11,884 nt of DNA from CAZCAQ01 sp964563965. Lineage in GTDB: Bacteria > Patescibacteriota > WWE3 > UBA101185 > UBA10185. The position numbers and the translations under genes are program-made. Position 1 is the first letter of the stretch. Each line of letters opens with the position of its first letter. The DNA is taken from assembly GCA_964563965.1 (NCBI GenBank), contig CAZLZI010000031.1, positions 1 to 11,884 of the forward strand, written 5' to 3'. Under the pieces are notes generated by a model. It did not search any database. It worked only from the letters and a program-made list of their open reading frames with translations, and had not been told where the DNA came from. Positions 1 through 6,318 of the stretch are shown piece by piece.

Positions 1-272
1 ATACCTGTTATCATCCAAATAATCTCTGCAGTTAACCAAAGCCAATCTCCGAACTCTGTTTTGGAATGTGCTCTGCATGTTCCTAATGTTCTCCCATGTT
101 TTACATATGGTGTATTGCCTTGAAAATAGAGTTGAAGCACCTCGACAATGTGTTCAAACCAAGCTTTAATTCTTGGAAGTAATTTACCGTGCCATCTATC
201 ATATTGTGGGATAAAATCCCGATGTATTGATTGAATTGTTATTTCAGATTCAGTCTTAGTCATGTTTCTCAT
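1..272 (-). CDS. Hypothetical protein, N-terminal 90 codons, cut by window edge
   Basis: An open frame starts at ATG 272 and runs without a stop through the left edge, giving 90 visible codons. I do not recognise the family. The visible part is rich in aromatic and charged residues, with a Trp-rich stretch near residues 77-87 (DWLWLTAEIIW) and no signal peptide. A second in-frame ATG lies at codon 4 (263). There is no Shine-Dalgarno. A TATAAT hexamer (minus strand, 280-275) sits two bases before the first ATG, so the transcript may begin inside or just before the coding region and codon 4 may be the used start. A 90-codon open frame in such AT-rich DNA is unlikely by chance, so I treat it as a real gene of unknown function. 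It lies downstream of the NUDIX remnant on the same strand. Confidence 0.55.
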   Translation of the reverse strand, partial: MRNMTKTESEITIQSIHRDFIPQYDRWHGKLLPRIKAWFEHIVEVLQLYFQGNTPYVKHGRTLGTCRAHSKTEFGDWLWLTAEIIWMITG

Positions 273-274
273 AA

Positions 275-280
275 ATTATA
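275..280 (-). promoter_or_regulatory. Candidate -10 hexamer directly before the unknown ORF
   Basis: A perfect TATAAT on the minus strand ends two bases before ATG 272. No good -35 is seen at 17 bp. A TTAACA lies 20 bp upstream, which is too far for a normal promoter. In AT-rich DNA a TATAAT can arise by chance, but the same layout recurs before the methyltransferase gene. Confidence 0.3.
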
Positions 281-432
281 CACTTATGATTTAGACACAG
301 TGTTAATTTAGTTTTAAATGCGTTCTGCATATATAAACATATTTCAGTAGTCAGGTGAATAAATTAAGATTTCGTGTGTATAACGTAACGTTAGTATAAA
401 GAAAATCAAAGTCTATTATCTCCCGTTGTAAG

Positions 433-570
433 TTACTCATCAGAATTAATTAACCAACAATGCACAACTCTATGAATTAAGTTAGGATTGGTGTGGCATT
501 CAGCTCTTGTCGCTGAACCAATCACGACATCGTCGGCATTCACTATATCTAGAATTTCTTGATCACTCAC
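433..570 (-). pseudogene. NUDIX hydrolase remnant (N-terminus only)
   Basis: A 45-codon frame opens at GTG 570, just after an in-frame TAG, and ends at TAA 435-433. Its sequence matches the start of Idi/YfcD-like NUDIX hydrolases: an EILDIV segment, a short DDVVIG turn, then TRAECH and NLIHRVVHCWLIN, which normally lead into the first core strand of the fold. Intact members run to roughly 150-170 residues and carry the metal-binding NUDIX box (GX5EX7REUXEEXGU). Here the frame stops before that box, and I find no trace of it in the other minus-strand frames downstream to 273. The fragment cannot be an active hydrolase. It is best read as a decayed or truncated gene, 31 bp downstream of the methyltransferase on the same strand. 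A local assembly error is possible but would have to remove most of the gene. Confidence 0.7.
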
Positions 571-601
571 ATTACCATTCTACCTCAAATGTATAGATAC
601 A

Positions 602-1321
602 CTAAGTCTTATCCCAGACTACTGAAACCAATTGAGATGACATACTTACTATCCTGCATCCATGTAGCTGCTGATTATAGAATGAGTCGAGTTCTGAATA
701 TGTAAAACGTCTAGATCGGTGGATAGCTGTAAGGGCATGCCAGTCGGAGGACTTCGCGTATTGGTGAATTCTGAAGAATGTCATTGGTCCGTGTCTTAGT
801 AGCAAAGCTATATTCCTACGCTTTTGATTTACCAAGTACCTCAAGCTTTCTAGTATAGATTGTGCAGGCTGTTTAGCTAATACTTCTGTTATAACAACTC
901 TGCCATGAGGTTTTAATATCCTCTTTATTTCCATGAGAGCTTTTTGTCTATCTACATGTTGAAAAACTACATGGGATAGTATGAAATCAAAAGAACCATC
1001 TTCGAAAGGGACCTCTTCAACCGAAGCTTTGAGTATTGTTGAATTTGGAAGTTTCTCTTTTGCTAGATCTACAAAGTTTTGAATCGGATCTATGCCGTAA
1101 TAACTTATGTTTCTTAGCTTTGTACTAAGAGCAAGAAGTGTATCACCAGACCCACACCCAACATCAAGTATCTTACGTGTATCTATTGGAATATGGCTTA
1201 AATAAAATGGCGCATAGGTTGCATTTAGCAGAGCTATAGTCCTGCTATAGTCACGGGCAATTTCTGTATATTTATGTTCAAGCACTGTTGTTATGTGAAG
1301 ATTATACCGCATAGTATGCAT
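602..1321 (-). CDS. Class I SAM-dependent methyltransferase
   Basis: A 239-residue cytoplasmic protein with a Rossmann-type methyltransferase core (Methyltransf_11-like). SAM-binding motif I is ILDVGCGSGD at residues 51-60. The acidic residue after strand 2 is Asp78 (YYGIDP). The motif around residues 101-123 reads VEEVPFEDGSFDFILSH and continues to FQHV. The post-motif LKPHGRVVITE lies at 136-146. The substrate cannot be named: about 90 C-terminal residues after the core are basic and aromatic and may form the acceptor site. Start choice is uncertain. ATG 1321 gives MHTM, but a TATAAT hexamer abuts it and there is no Shine-Dalgarno, so the codon-4 ATG at 1312 may be the real start. It is transcribed divergently from the ribbon-helix-helix gene, with a NUDIX remnant just downstream. 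Confidence 0.88.
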   Translation of the reverse strand: MHTMRYNLHITTVLEHKYTEIARDYSRTIALLNATYAPFYLSHIPIDTRKILDVGCGSGDTLLALSTKLRNISYYGIDPIQNFVDLAKEKLPNSTILKASVEEVPFEDGSFDFILSHVVFQHVDRQKALMEIKRILKPHGRVVITEVLAKQPAQSILESLRYLVNQKRRNIALLLRHGPMTFFRIHQYAKSSDWHALTAIHRSRRFTYSELDSFYNQQLHGCRIVSMSSQLVSVVWDKT

Positions 1322-1327
1322 ATTATA
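1322..1327 (-). promoter_or_regulatory. Candidate -10 hexamer abutting the methyltransferase start
   Basis: A perfect TATAAT on the minus strand directly abuts ATG 1321. If used, transcription would start near 1315, three bases before the codon-4 ATG at 1312, giving an almost leaderless message. No convincing -35 lies 17 bp upstream. A GGAAA Shine-Dalgarno-like stretch is too far upstream to serve this start. Confidence 0.35.
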
Positions 1328-1395
1328 TTAAACTTTTGTTTTCCTGATTTACTTTTGGACTGACGCTCACATAGCTAATTTGTTGTAACAGAGCC

Positions 1396-1424
1396 TTGAC
1401 AAGTACTACAAGTGTATGTAATAC
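1396..1424 (+). promoter_or_regulatory. Promoter of the ribbon-helix-helix gene
   Basis: A consensus -35 TTGACA (1396-1401) is followed after exactly 17 bp by TAATAC (1419-1424), a weak -10 that keeps the leading TA. The predicted start of transcription is near 1431, at the ATG of 1432, so the message would be leaderless. No Shine-Dalgarno precedes that ATG. The TTG of the -35 could be misread as a start codon of a longer protein. Confidence 0.5.
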
Positions 1425-1432
1425 TTGTAGTA
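1404..1432 (+). promoter_or_regulatory. Perfect inverted repeat within the promoter, probable operator
   Basis: TACTACAAGT (1404-1413) and ACTTGTAGTA (1423-1432) are exact reverse complements separated by 9 bp, with centres 19 bp apart. The left arm lies in the promoter spacer; the right arm covers the end of the -10, the predicted transcription start and the first base of the ATG. Ribbon-helix-helix repressors commonly bind such repeats over their own promoters, so autorepression is the natural reading. As RNA the same arms could form a hairpin only if transcription began further upstream. Confidence 0.7.
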
Positions 1433-1620
1433 TGTTAAATGAGAATAAACAGAGAATTACTCTCTTTATAAACCCCGCAATTATTACTCAAGCAAGAGCA
1501 CAAGCTGTGGTTGAAAAACTAACACTTACAGCTCTTATTGAAATCGCACTCCTCAATTACCTACCGAAAGAAACCATCATCAGAAAGATTGACACCAGAG
1601 AACCTATTAATCGGAAATAA
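1432..1620 (+). CDS. Small ribbon-helix-helix DNA-binding protein
   Basis: A 62-residue basic protein. Residues 6-14 (KQRITLFIN) look like the DNA-contacting beta strand of the MetJ/Arc/CopG fold. Helices at about 15-28 and 31-44 follow, the second carrying TLTALIEIALLNYLP. A short basic tail ends the protein. Such proteins act as dimers that insert the paired strands into the DNA major groove. I chose ATG 1432. An upstream in-frame TTG at 1396 would add 12 residues, but that TTG is part of a consensus -35 element and the extra residues do not fit the family. The inverted repeat across the promoter suggests the protein represses itself. No toxin partner follows, since the next gene encodes a membrane protein, so a toxin-antitoxin role is not supported. 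Other targets are unknown. Confidence 0.75.
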   Translation: MLNENKQRITLFINPAIITQARAQAVVEKLTLTALIEIALLNYLPKETIIRKIDTREPINRK

Positions 1621-1675
1621 CATAGGACTAAGTTAACAACGAATTGTGACCGTATAAAGATTTTAGAACGAAAGT

Positions 1676-1680
1676 AGGTG
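1676..1680 (+). promoter_or_regulatory. Shine-Dalgarno of the YggT-family gene
   Basis: AGGTG lies six bases before ATG 1687 and decides this start over the in-frame GTG at 1678, which is itself part of the ribosome site. Confidence 0.65.
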
Positions 1681-1686
1681 AATACA

Positions 1687-2118
1687 ATGACTGATATAAT
1701 TAAAGAAACTATAACTACTCAAGGGGAAGATACTAATACCGTGTTAAATAACCCTACAGGTAATACAAGTACTCCAGTAATGGCTACACAGGTAAAGACT
1801 GCAGCTACTACTGCTCAAACTATTGAATATCTAATCTACTTTTTCTTTGGATTCATTGAAATATTACTAGTATTCAGGTTAGCATTTAAATTAGCAGGAG
1901 CTAGCACTTTAAGCGCTTTTGTAAATTTTATATATGGCGTAACAGGGCTTTTTATATTACCTTTCGAGGGAATATTTAGCAAAGGAGTTACACAAGGATT
2001 AGAAACAGCTTCAATCTTAGAGCCATCAATACTAGTTGCTCTAGTTGTCTATGCTTTCTTAGCATGGGGAATTGTGAAACTAGTTCGGATATTCTCAGGT
2101 GAGAAACAGAGTAACTAA
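1687..2118 (+). CDS. YggT-family integral membrane protein
   Basis: A 143-residue protein. Residues 1-46 are polar and rich in Thr and Asn. The YggT domain follows, with hydrophobic segments at about 47-69, 77-93 and 112-134. Family hallmarks are visible: FRLAFKLAGA (63-72), FVNFIYGVTGLFILPFEGIF (78-97) and a conserved acidic-Pro before the last helix (LEPSILVALVVYAFLAWG). The family's biochemical role is not settled; members are small membrane proteins linked in some bacteria to osmotic stress and to envelope or division functions. The long polar N-terminus is an extension relative to the short E. coli-type proteins. The start is ATG 1687, set by the AGGTG site. The gene is followed after 45 bp by another small membrane protein on the same strand, and the two are probably co-transcribed. 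Confidence 0.85.
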   Translation: MTDIIKETITTQGEDTNTVLNNPTGNTSTPVMATQVKTAATTAQTIEYLIYFFFGFIEILLVFRLAFKLAGASTLSAFVNFIYGVTGLFILPFEGIFSKGVTQGLETASILEPSILVALVVYAFLAWGIVKLVRIFSGEKQSN

Positions 2119-2149
2119 GTTCTGTTCTCGCTGTATTTAGTATCATTTT

Positions 2150-2158
2150 AGGAGGTGA
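2150..2158 (+). promoter_or_regulatory. Near-perfect Shine-Dalgarno of the GlsB-type gene
   Basis: AGGAGGTGA matches the full anti-Shine-Dalgarno of 16S rRNA and ends five bases before ATG 2164. It is the strongest ribosome site in the window and shows that the in-frame GTG at 2155 is not the start. Strong translation of the downstream protein is expected. Confidence 0.8.
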
Positions 2159-2163
2159 TTAAT

Positions 2164-2403
2164 ATGACAATTATTTATTGGATAATCTTTGGTTTAATTG
2201 CAGGTAGCATCGCTAACTTTCTTTCACCAAGTACCCACGGCGGAATAGTTGGATCAATTGTACTTGGAATTATTGGCGCAATTGTTGGTGGATTCTTAGG
2301 CCAACGCTTCTTTGGTGTTGATGTAACCGGATTTAATGTTACATCGATCATAGTAGCAGTACTAGGAGCCCTCCTCGTGCTATTCGTTGCAAGATTGATT
2401 TAG
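2164..2403 (+). CDS. GlsB/YeaQ/YmgE-family small membrane protein
   Basis: A 79-residue, very hydrophobic, glycine-rich protein with three membrane segments, at about 3-20, 27-47 and 58-78. The family pattern is clear: GLIAGSIANFLSP at 10-22, GIVGSIVLGIIGAIVGGFLG at 27-46, and a last helix with SIIVAVLGALLVLFVARL. These proteins are often annotated as transglycosylase-associated or general stress proteins. Their molecular function is not established, and the 'transglycosylase' name should not be read as an enzyme activity. The 79-residue length is normal for the family. The start is set by the strong AGGAGGTGA site. It follows the YggT-family gene by 45 bp and faces the histidine kinase gene in a convergent arrangement, with an 18-bp palindrome just past its stop. 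Confidence 0.85.
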   Translation: MTIIYWIIFGLIAGSIANFLSPSTHGGIVGSIVLGIIGAIVGGFLGQRFFGVDVTGFNVTSIIVAVLGALLVLFVARLI

Positions 2404-2412
2404 ATGTTCCTA

Positions 2413-2430
2413 TCTCTACTGCAGTAGAGA
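2413..2430. repeat. 18-bp perfect palindrome between convergent genes
   Basis: TCTCTACTGCAGTAGAGA is a perfect self-complementary 18-mer lying 10 bp after the GlsB-type stop and 44 bp before the end of the convergent kinase gene. A transcript from either strand could form a 7-bp stem with a 4-base loop. Neither side has a true U-run, so it is only a candidate bidirectional terminator; it could equally be a protein-binding site. Confidence 0.5.
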
Positions 2431-2469
2431 GACATCGAATATTTTGATCAGTGTCTTAGTCTATTTACA

Positions 2470-2489
2470 TTCCTCATAAAATTGAGGAA
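2470..2489. repeat. Hairpin over the histidine kinase stop codon
   Basis: TTCCTCA (2470-2476) and TGAGGAA (2483-2489) are perfect 7-bp arms around a 6-base loop. The stem overlaps the last codons and the TGA stop of the kinase gene. No U-run follows on the minus strand, so intrinsic termination is doubtful; it may stabilise the 3' end of the operon message. Confidence 0.4.
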
Positions 2490-3937
2490 GTAGGCTGTGA
2501 GTCTTCAAGGTAAAAATCATGTAAGGTGAATACAAATTCTGTGCCTTCTCCAACCTTTGAATTTATAGCGATAGCTATATTATATACATCACAAATACGC
2601 TTTATAATCGACAACCCAACTCCATGACCCACAGTAAGGTAGTTAGTCTCTGTTGCTCGGTAAAACCTTTCAAAGATTTTATCTAACTTATCTTCCGCTA
2701 TACCATGTCCAGTATCAGAAAAATAAATCTTTAATGCTTTATTCTCAACTGCAGCACTTATCGTAATACTTGCTCCGGTATCACTATACTTAATACTATT
2801 TGAAAGTAGGTTGGACAATAGTACTTCTGTATACTCCTTTGGAATACGCACAAAGATATCGGGGGTTACGTGTGAACTAAAATGTAGCTTGTTTCCTAGT
2901 ATACTAGTTTTAAATCTATATCTTACAGTATCAATGGCTTGTTTTAAATTCGAGCTTTCATCAGTTTTTATATTACCTTTTCTAAGCTTACTTAGAACTA
3001 GAAGCTGTTCTAATAGCTCAGAAATCTCAAATAAGTCAGCAATCAACATATCTACATCGCTTTTATGCGAAGCGCTTATTTTTAATACTTCCAGCGTAGA
3101 AATGGCTTTAGTCAAAGGCGTTCTCAGTTCATGTGAAACATTCGATACAAATTCTTTTTGCTGTATGTCCATGTCTTGTATTCTATCTAGCATGTTATTA
3201 AACCGCTGAGAAAGTTGATAAATTTCGTCATTAGGATGTCCAGAAACTTCCAATCGCTTGGCTATACTATCTAGGTCAATAGCATCGATAACGTGCAGTA
3301 ACTTCTTTAGCGGTGAAAAGAATCTTACACCTAGAAACTGACCCATTATGAAACTACCAACTAAGCTAATAATACCGAAGATGAGAAATACAAGCGTTAA
3401 CGTGTCCAGAATTATATCAAGTTCATTAACTGACCTCCCCAACACTGCTACACCGTATACCTCTTGATTATTAACTAAGGGCACAGCATACACGAATATT
3501 ACATCTCCTTGCCATTCCAAGGTAGCTTGAGAAATAGATCTTTGCTCAATAGCTTTTTTTGTAATAGCTACCAATTGTGTGAGTGTCTTTGTATCCTGTC
3601 GGTCATAGTAGCTAAAAAAGCCAAAACCGCGAATCAGTTTAAGGTCTTTAGTTAAAAACAATCCTGAAAAATTACTTGTTAAAAATTCCTCTCGAATATC
3701 TTTGCCTTCATTGTTAACCAAGAACACAATAGTGCCGTTATCGAGCGCGATATTGTTGTTTACAATCTTAGTTGCCTCTATGGATATTTCCTTTTTTACC
3801 TGGTACATAACTGCATTGCTAAACACTACATAAAACGTTGCTGCCAATATCAGTAAGAATAAAAATACATATGCCGAAATACTTAAGCCAAACTTTTGCT
3901 TGGTAGTGAGGGAGTTACGATTCCTTATTCCTCGCAT
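2474..3937 (-). CDS. Membrane sensor histidine kinase
   Basis: A 487-residue two-component sensor, partner of the adjacent response regulator. Two membrane helices, at about 18-40 and 177-203, enclose an external sensor region of about 135 residues. That region may be Cache/PAS-like (EWQGDVIFVYAVPL and VYGVAVLGRSV), but the ligand is unknown. A HAMP linker follows at about 205-258. The HisKA dimerisation helix carries the phospho-acceptor His269 in NVSHELRTPL. The ATP-binding domain shows the N box (Asn376/Asn380 in NLLSNSIKYS), G1 (DTGHGI, 408-413), F box (IFERFYR, 421-427) and G2 (GHGVGL, 437-442), so it should be catalytically competent. Its ATG overlaps the regulator's 3' end by 13 bp, which points to translational coupling. 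As the last gene of the b5/reductase operon, it probably senses something relevant to that electron-transfer system, such as redox state or metal; this is inferred from position only. Confidence 0.93.
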   Translation of the reverse strand: MRGIRNRNSLTTKQKFGLSISAYVFLFLLILAATFYVVFSNAVMYQVKKEISIEATKIVNNNIALDNGTIVFLVNNEGKDIREEFLTSNFSGLFLTKDLKLIRGFGFFSYYDRQDTKTLTQLVAITKKAIEQRSISQATLEWQGDVIFVYAVPLVNNQEVYGVAVLGRSVNELDIILDTLTLVFLIFGIISLVGSFIMGQFLGVRFFSPLKKLLHVIDAIDLDSIAKRLEVSGHPNDEIYQLSQRFNNMLDRIQDMDIQQKEFVSNVSHELRTPLTKAISTLEVLKISASHKSDVDMLIADLFEISELLEQLLVLSKLRKGNIKTDESSNLKQAIDTVRYRFKTSILGNKLHFSSHVTPDIFVRIPKEYTEVLLSNLLSNSIKYSDTGASITISAAVENKALKIYFSDTGHGIAEDKLDKIFERFYRATETNYLTVGHGVGLSIIKRICDVYNIAIAINSKVGEGTEFVFTLHDFYLEDSQPTSSIL

Positions 3938-4599
3938 AGCATGTAGCCTTTATTCTTAAGTGTTTTAATTAGCTTTTGCTTATGGGCATCATCAATCTTG
4001 AGTCTTAAATACCTTATGTGAACATCTACTGTATTTGAAAACGAGTCCACTTGATCCCCCCAGACATGCTCCAAAATATCCGTTCTACTAACTACCTTAT
4101 TCGCATTAAGTGCCAGATATTCAAGTAAGGCGAATTCCTTTGGAGCAAGTTCTATCAAGGTTCCTTTCCTTTTTACAGTGGCTGTATTGGTATCTATAAC
4201 TAAATCTGCAATTCTTAAAATTGGATTAGCTGTGTTGGTCATAGTCCTTCGAATAAGAGTCTTTGTCCGAGCAAGTAACTCCTCCATTAGAAATGGCTTT
4301 ACTAGGTAGTCATCTACTCCTGCATTAAAACCTTGAATCTTATCCTCAAGCTCCCCTCTTGCAGTAAGCATAAGAATTGGAGTTTTGTTATCATGCGTTC
4401 TTAGTTTTTTACAAACCTCTATACCACTTAAGTCAGGTAGCATCCAATCAAGAATTACTAAATCGTACTTATTTACTTCACTACTCTCCAATGCCGCATG
4501 TCCTGAGTATACTAAGTCGCACAAAAGATTATTTGCTGTGAAATAACTTGCAATATTAGCTGCTATTCTTTTTTCATCTTCAACAATAAGTACTTTCAT
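3925..4599 (-). CDS. OmpR/PhoB-family response regulator
   Basis: A 224-residue DNA-binding response regulator. The receiver domain (about 1-115) has the acidic pocket Glu7/Asp8, phospho-acceptor Asp51 in VILDWMLPD, the switch Thr79 in LMLTARG, and Lys101 in LVKPF. The winged-helix output domain (about 128-222) is typical of OmpR/PhoB, with ELAPKEFALLEYL and the recognition-helix stretch NTVDVHIRYLRLKID. Phosphorylation by the adjacent kinase should drive dimer binding to tandem direct repeats, and such a repeat pair is present upstream of the first operon gene (7045-7063). The start ATG 4599 lies 8 bp after the stop of the stand-alone b5 gene and has no clear Shine-Dalgarno, so translation may depend on ribosomes finishing that gene. 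It ends inside the kinase gene (13-bp overlap). Confidence 0.94.
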   Translation of the reverse strand: MKVLIVEDEKRIAANIASYFTANNLLCDLVYSGHAALESSEVNKYDLVILDWMLPDLSGIEVCKKLRTHDNKTPILMLTARGELEDKIQGFNAGVDDYLVKPFLMEELLARTKTLIRRTMTNTANPILRIADLVIDTNTATVKRKGTLIELAPKEFALLEYLALNANKVVSRTDILEHVWGDQVDSFSNTVDVHIRYLRLKIDDAHKQKLIKTLKNKGYMLCEE

Positions 4600-4607
4600 A
4601 ATAACTA

Positions 4608-4925
4608 CTAATAGACTAAATAATCTTTAAGCATGTTGGTAGCATTGGCCGAGTGGCTTCTTGGAGGCTCTCTATCTTTTGTATTAAAGGCTTCGGTAGC
4701 ATCAGCACCGCAATATTTTAACAGCAGTTCATCCCCACCGGGGTGTGAGCCAAAGTAGGATGTAATATCATAGATATGACCCTCATAGCTTATCCAACAN
4801 NNNNNNNNNNNNNNNNNNNNNNNNNNNNNNNNNNNNNNNNNNNNNNNNNNNNNNNNNNNNNNNNNNNNNNNNNNNNNNNNNNNNNNNNNNNNNNNNNNNA
4901 TTATGTGTTTTAAAGGTTTAGGCAT
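4608..4925 (-). CDS. Cytochrome b5-like heme-binding protein (interrupted by gap)
   Basis: Nominally 105 residues, of which 9-42 lie wholly or partly in an assembly gap. The part after the gap is a good cytochrome b5 core: CWISYEGHIYDIT (43-55), the first heme ligand His61 in SHPGGDE, the conserved KYCGADATEAF (70-80), the second ligand His91 in RSHS, and a C-terminal MLKDYL helix. The two histidines are 30 residues apart, against 24 in classical b5, with the extra residues in a TKDREPPR loop. Only MPKPLKHI is visible before the gap, so I cannot say whether the protein has a signal peptide or membrane anchor. The frame across the gap agrees only because the placeholder happens to be 100 bases. 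The ATG overlaps the reductase stop as TAATG. The role is probably electron transfer with that reductase. Confidence 0.75.
   Translation of the reverse strand: MPKPLKHIXXXXXXXXXXXXXXXXXXXXXXXXXXXXXXXXXXCWISYEGHIYDITSYFGSHPGGDELLLKYCGADATEAFNTKDREPPRSHSANATNMLKDYLVY
4800..4899. other. Scaffold gap of 100 N inside the b5 gene
   Basis: Exactly 100 N, most likely a placeholder. The true length and content are unknown. It removes the N-terminal part of the stand-alone b5 protein. Confidence 0.95.
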
Positions 4926-6226
4926 TAGGCCATACCAAAACTTTCTAGCGTTATTTTCTCTGAACTTATACCTCGCTTAACTAACTGCTCTGTTAGGCTT
5001 TCCATCATAGGTTGTGGTCCACATATCTGCACATGTATGTTTTGGATTTCTAGCTCATGACCCATGCTATCTATACTAAATCTTCCTTGCTCCTTAGTGC
5101 ACCAATACACAACATGAATGTTGGTGGATCCAGCTACCAGCTCTTCTATTTCCTTTTTAAAGACTGCAGCATCTTGTTCTTCTCTGTAAATGTAATAAAA
5201 GAGAATCTTTTTAGGTATAGCAGTATCTAGTGCGTAACGTAGCATCCCCAGAAATGGTGTGATCCCGATGCCTGCTCCTATCCATAACAGACTATCCTTA
5301 TTTTTTTGAAGCAGAGGTTCATAAAAACAACCATATGGTCCATACACTAGTACCCGTTCTCCAGCATTCAAATCTCTCATTTTCATAGTGTAATCGCCTA
5401 AGATTTTGACAGAAATTCTTAGTTGCTCATCATTCGGTGACGAGGATAGTGTAAAAGGGTGGCTTTCTCTACCTAACGGTGTGTCTAAAAAAGAAAAGTA
5501 TGCGAACTGACCCGGTAAATAAACTAATTTAGAGCGCACTGGTTGCAAATACAAGGTGATTATATCCAGCTTCCATTCTAATCTTGCGATCGAGTATAAC
5601 GTTCTTGGTCCAAATTTTTTATAAAATATGAGAGCATATGCAATAGCCATAAACCCAAGTGCTGTAAACCCCAGCATCCAATATTGCAGGAGAGTGTAAC
5701 TACCTAGGTCACTACCAATCTTGAATGCATGAATTCCACTAAGCAAAAATACTAAACCTAAGAGTTGATGTGTAACAAACCAGATATGGTAGGGTAATTT
5801 TATAAAAACCATAAAAATGAAGGAAAGAAGCATAAGATAGATGGCATATACACCTAAATTAAGAGCTACATCTGCACTAGGAAAAAGATAAGTATAAGCA
5901 AGAACCGTATTGGGTAGAGCACGAAGTACTAAGAGTAACGGATGATTAATAATAAATAGAAATGCTAGGCCACCAAGAAAGGCATGAAGTGAGTAAACTT
6001 TATCAAGTCCTCCAAAAATAGCTTCAATAACTTTAATTCTTGTAGATAAGATTAAGGTAACTGACATAAGAACAAAGCCCATTAAAGCCATAGCTTGACT
6101 AAGTGCTATTAAAGGTTGTGTTGCAATATAGCTGATGAGGTTTTCTTTAGATGTTGCCCATAAACCTAGAGTTATGGCAATTAATAGGAGTATCAGTAGA
6201 TAATTATATTTCTTTAGAATGCCCAT
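4925..6226 (-). CDS. Ferric-reductase/NOX-like membrane flavocytochrome b
   Basis: A 433-residue transmembrane oxidoreductase that should pass electrons from cytoplasmic NAD(P)H through FAD and two membrane hemes to an acceptor on the far side. The N-terminal half holds about six helices (roughly 8-24, 39-61, 79-101, 121-142, 150-167, 179-202). It has two histidine pairs, His81/His95 and His153/His166, the H-X13-H and H-X12-H pattern that holds two b-type hemes in the FRE/NOX family. The C-terminal half is an FNR-type dehydrogenase. The FAD site shows LPGQFAYFS (237-245) and SHPFTLSSSPN (255-265). The NAD(P) site shows YGPYGCF (295-301), GAGIGITPF (317-325), CGPQPM (402-407) and the terminal ESFGMA. 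The start ATG 6226 has AGGTGA at 6 bp. The gene lies between a secreted tandem b5 protein and a small b5 protein, which are its likely redox partners. The final acceptor (ferric iron, oxygen or another) cannot be told. Confidence 0.88.
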   Translation of the reverse strand: MGILKKYNYLLILLLIAITLGLWATSKENLISYIATQPLIALSQAMALMGFVLMSVTLILSTRIKVIEAIFGGLDKVYSLHAFLGGLAFLFIINHPLLLVLRALPNTVLAYTYLFPSADVALNLGVYAIYLMLLSFIFMVFIKLPYHIWFVTHQLLGLVFLLSGIHAFKIGSDLGSYTLLQYWMLGFTALGFMAIAYALIFYKKFGPRTLYSIARLEWKLDIITLYLQPVRSKLVYLPGQFAYFSFLDTPLGRESHPFTLSSSPNDEQLRISVKILGDYTMKMRDLNAGERVLVYGPYGCFYEPLLQKNKDSLLWIGAGIGITPFLGMLRYALDTAIPKKILFYYIYREEQDAAVFKKEIEELVAGSTNIHVVYWCTKEQGRFSIDSMGHELEIQNIHVQICGPQPMMESLTEQLVKRGISSEKITLESFGMA

Positions 6227-6250
6227 TTTTCACCTGCTAACTAGCCAAAG

Positions 6251-6276
6251 CTTACGGTCTTAGTGTAGACCATAAG
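6251..6276. repeat. Intergenic hairpin between b5 and reductase genes
   Basis: CTTACGGTCT (6251-6260) and AGACCATAAG (6267-6276) form a 10-bp stem with one mismatch and a 6-base loop. It lies in the 92-bp space between the secreted b5 gene and the reductase on the minus strand. There is no U-run after it, so full termination is unlikely. It could be a partial terminator or an RNA processing/stability element that sets the ratio of the two products. Confidence 0.5.
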
Positions 6277-6318
6277 TCTTAGGAAGTATAGTTAAAAAGT
6301 GAACGTAGCGGTAAAGCC

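Noticed and set aside
381..393. TAACGT-A-ACGTTA palindrome in the intergenic space
   Set aside because: The arms are only 6 bp in AT-rich DNA and not placed at a promoter; it is too short to call.
1396..1431. TTG start giving a longer ribbon-helix-helix protein
   Set aside because: The TTG is part of a consensus TTGACA -35 element, and the 12 extra residues do not fit the family.
1432..2118. RHH gene and next gene as a toxin-antitoxin pair
   Set aside because: The next gene is a YggT-family membrane protein separated by 66 bp, with no toxin fold.
2811..3209. Plus-strand 132-codon open frame
   Set aside because: It lies wholly antisense to the histidine kinase catalytic region, whose motifs are conserved. 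The translation is Ser/Cys-rich with no domain.
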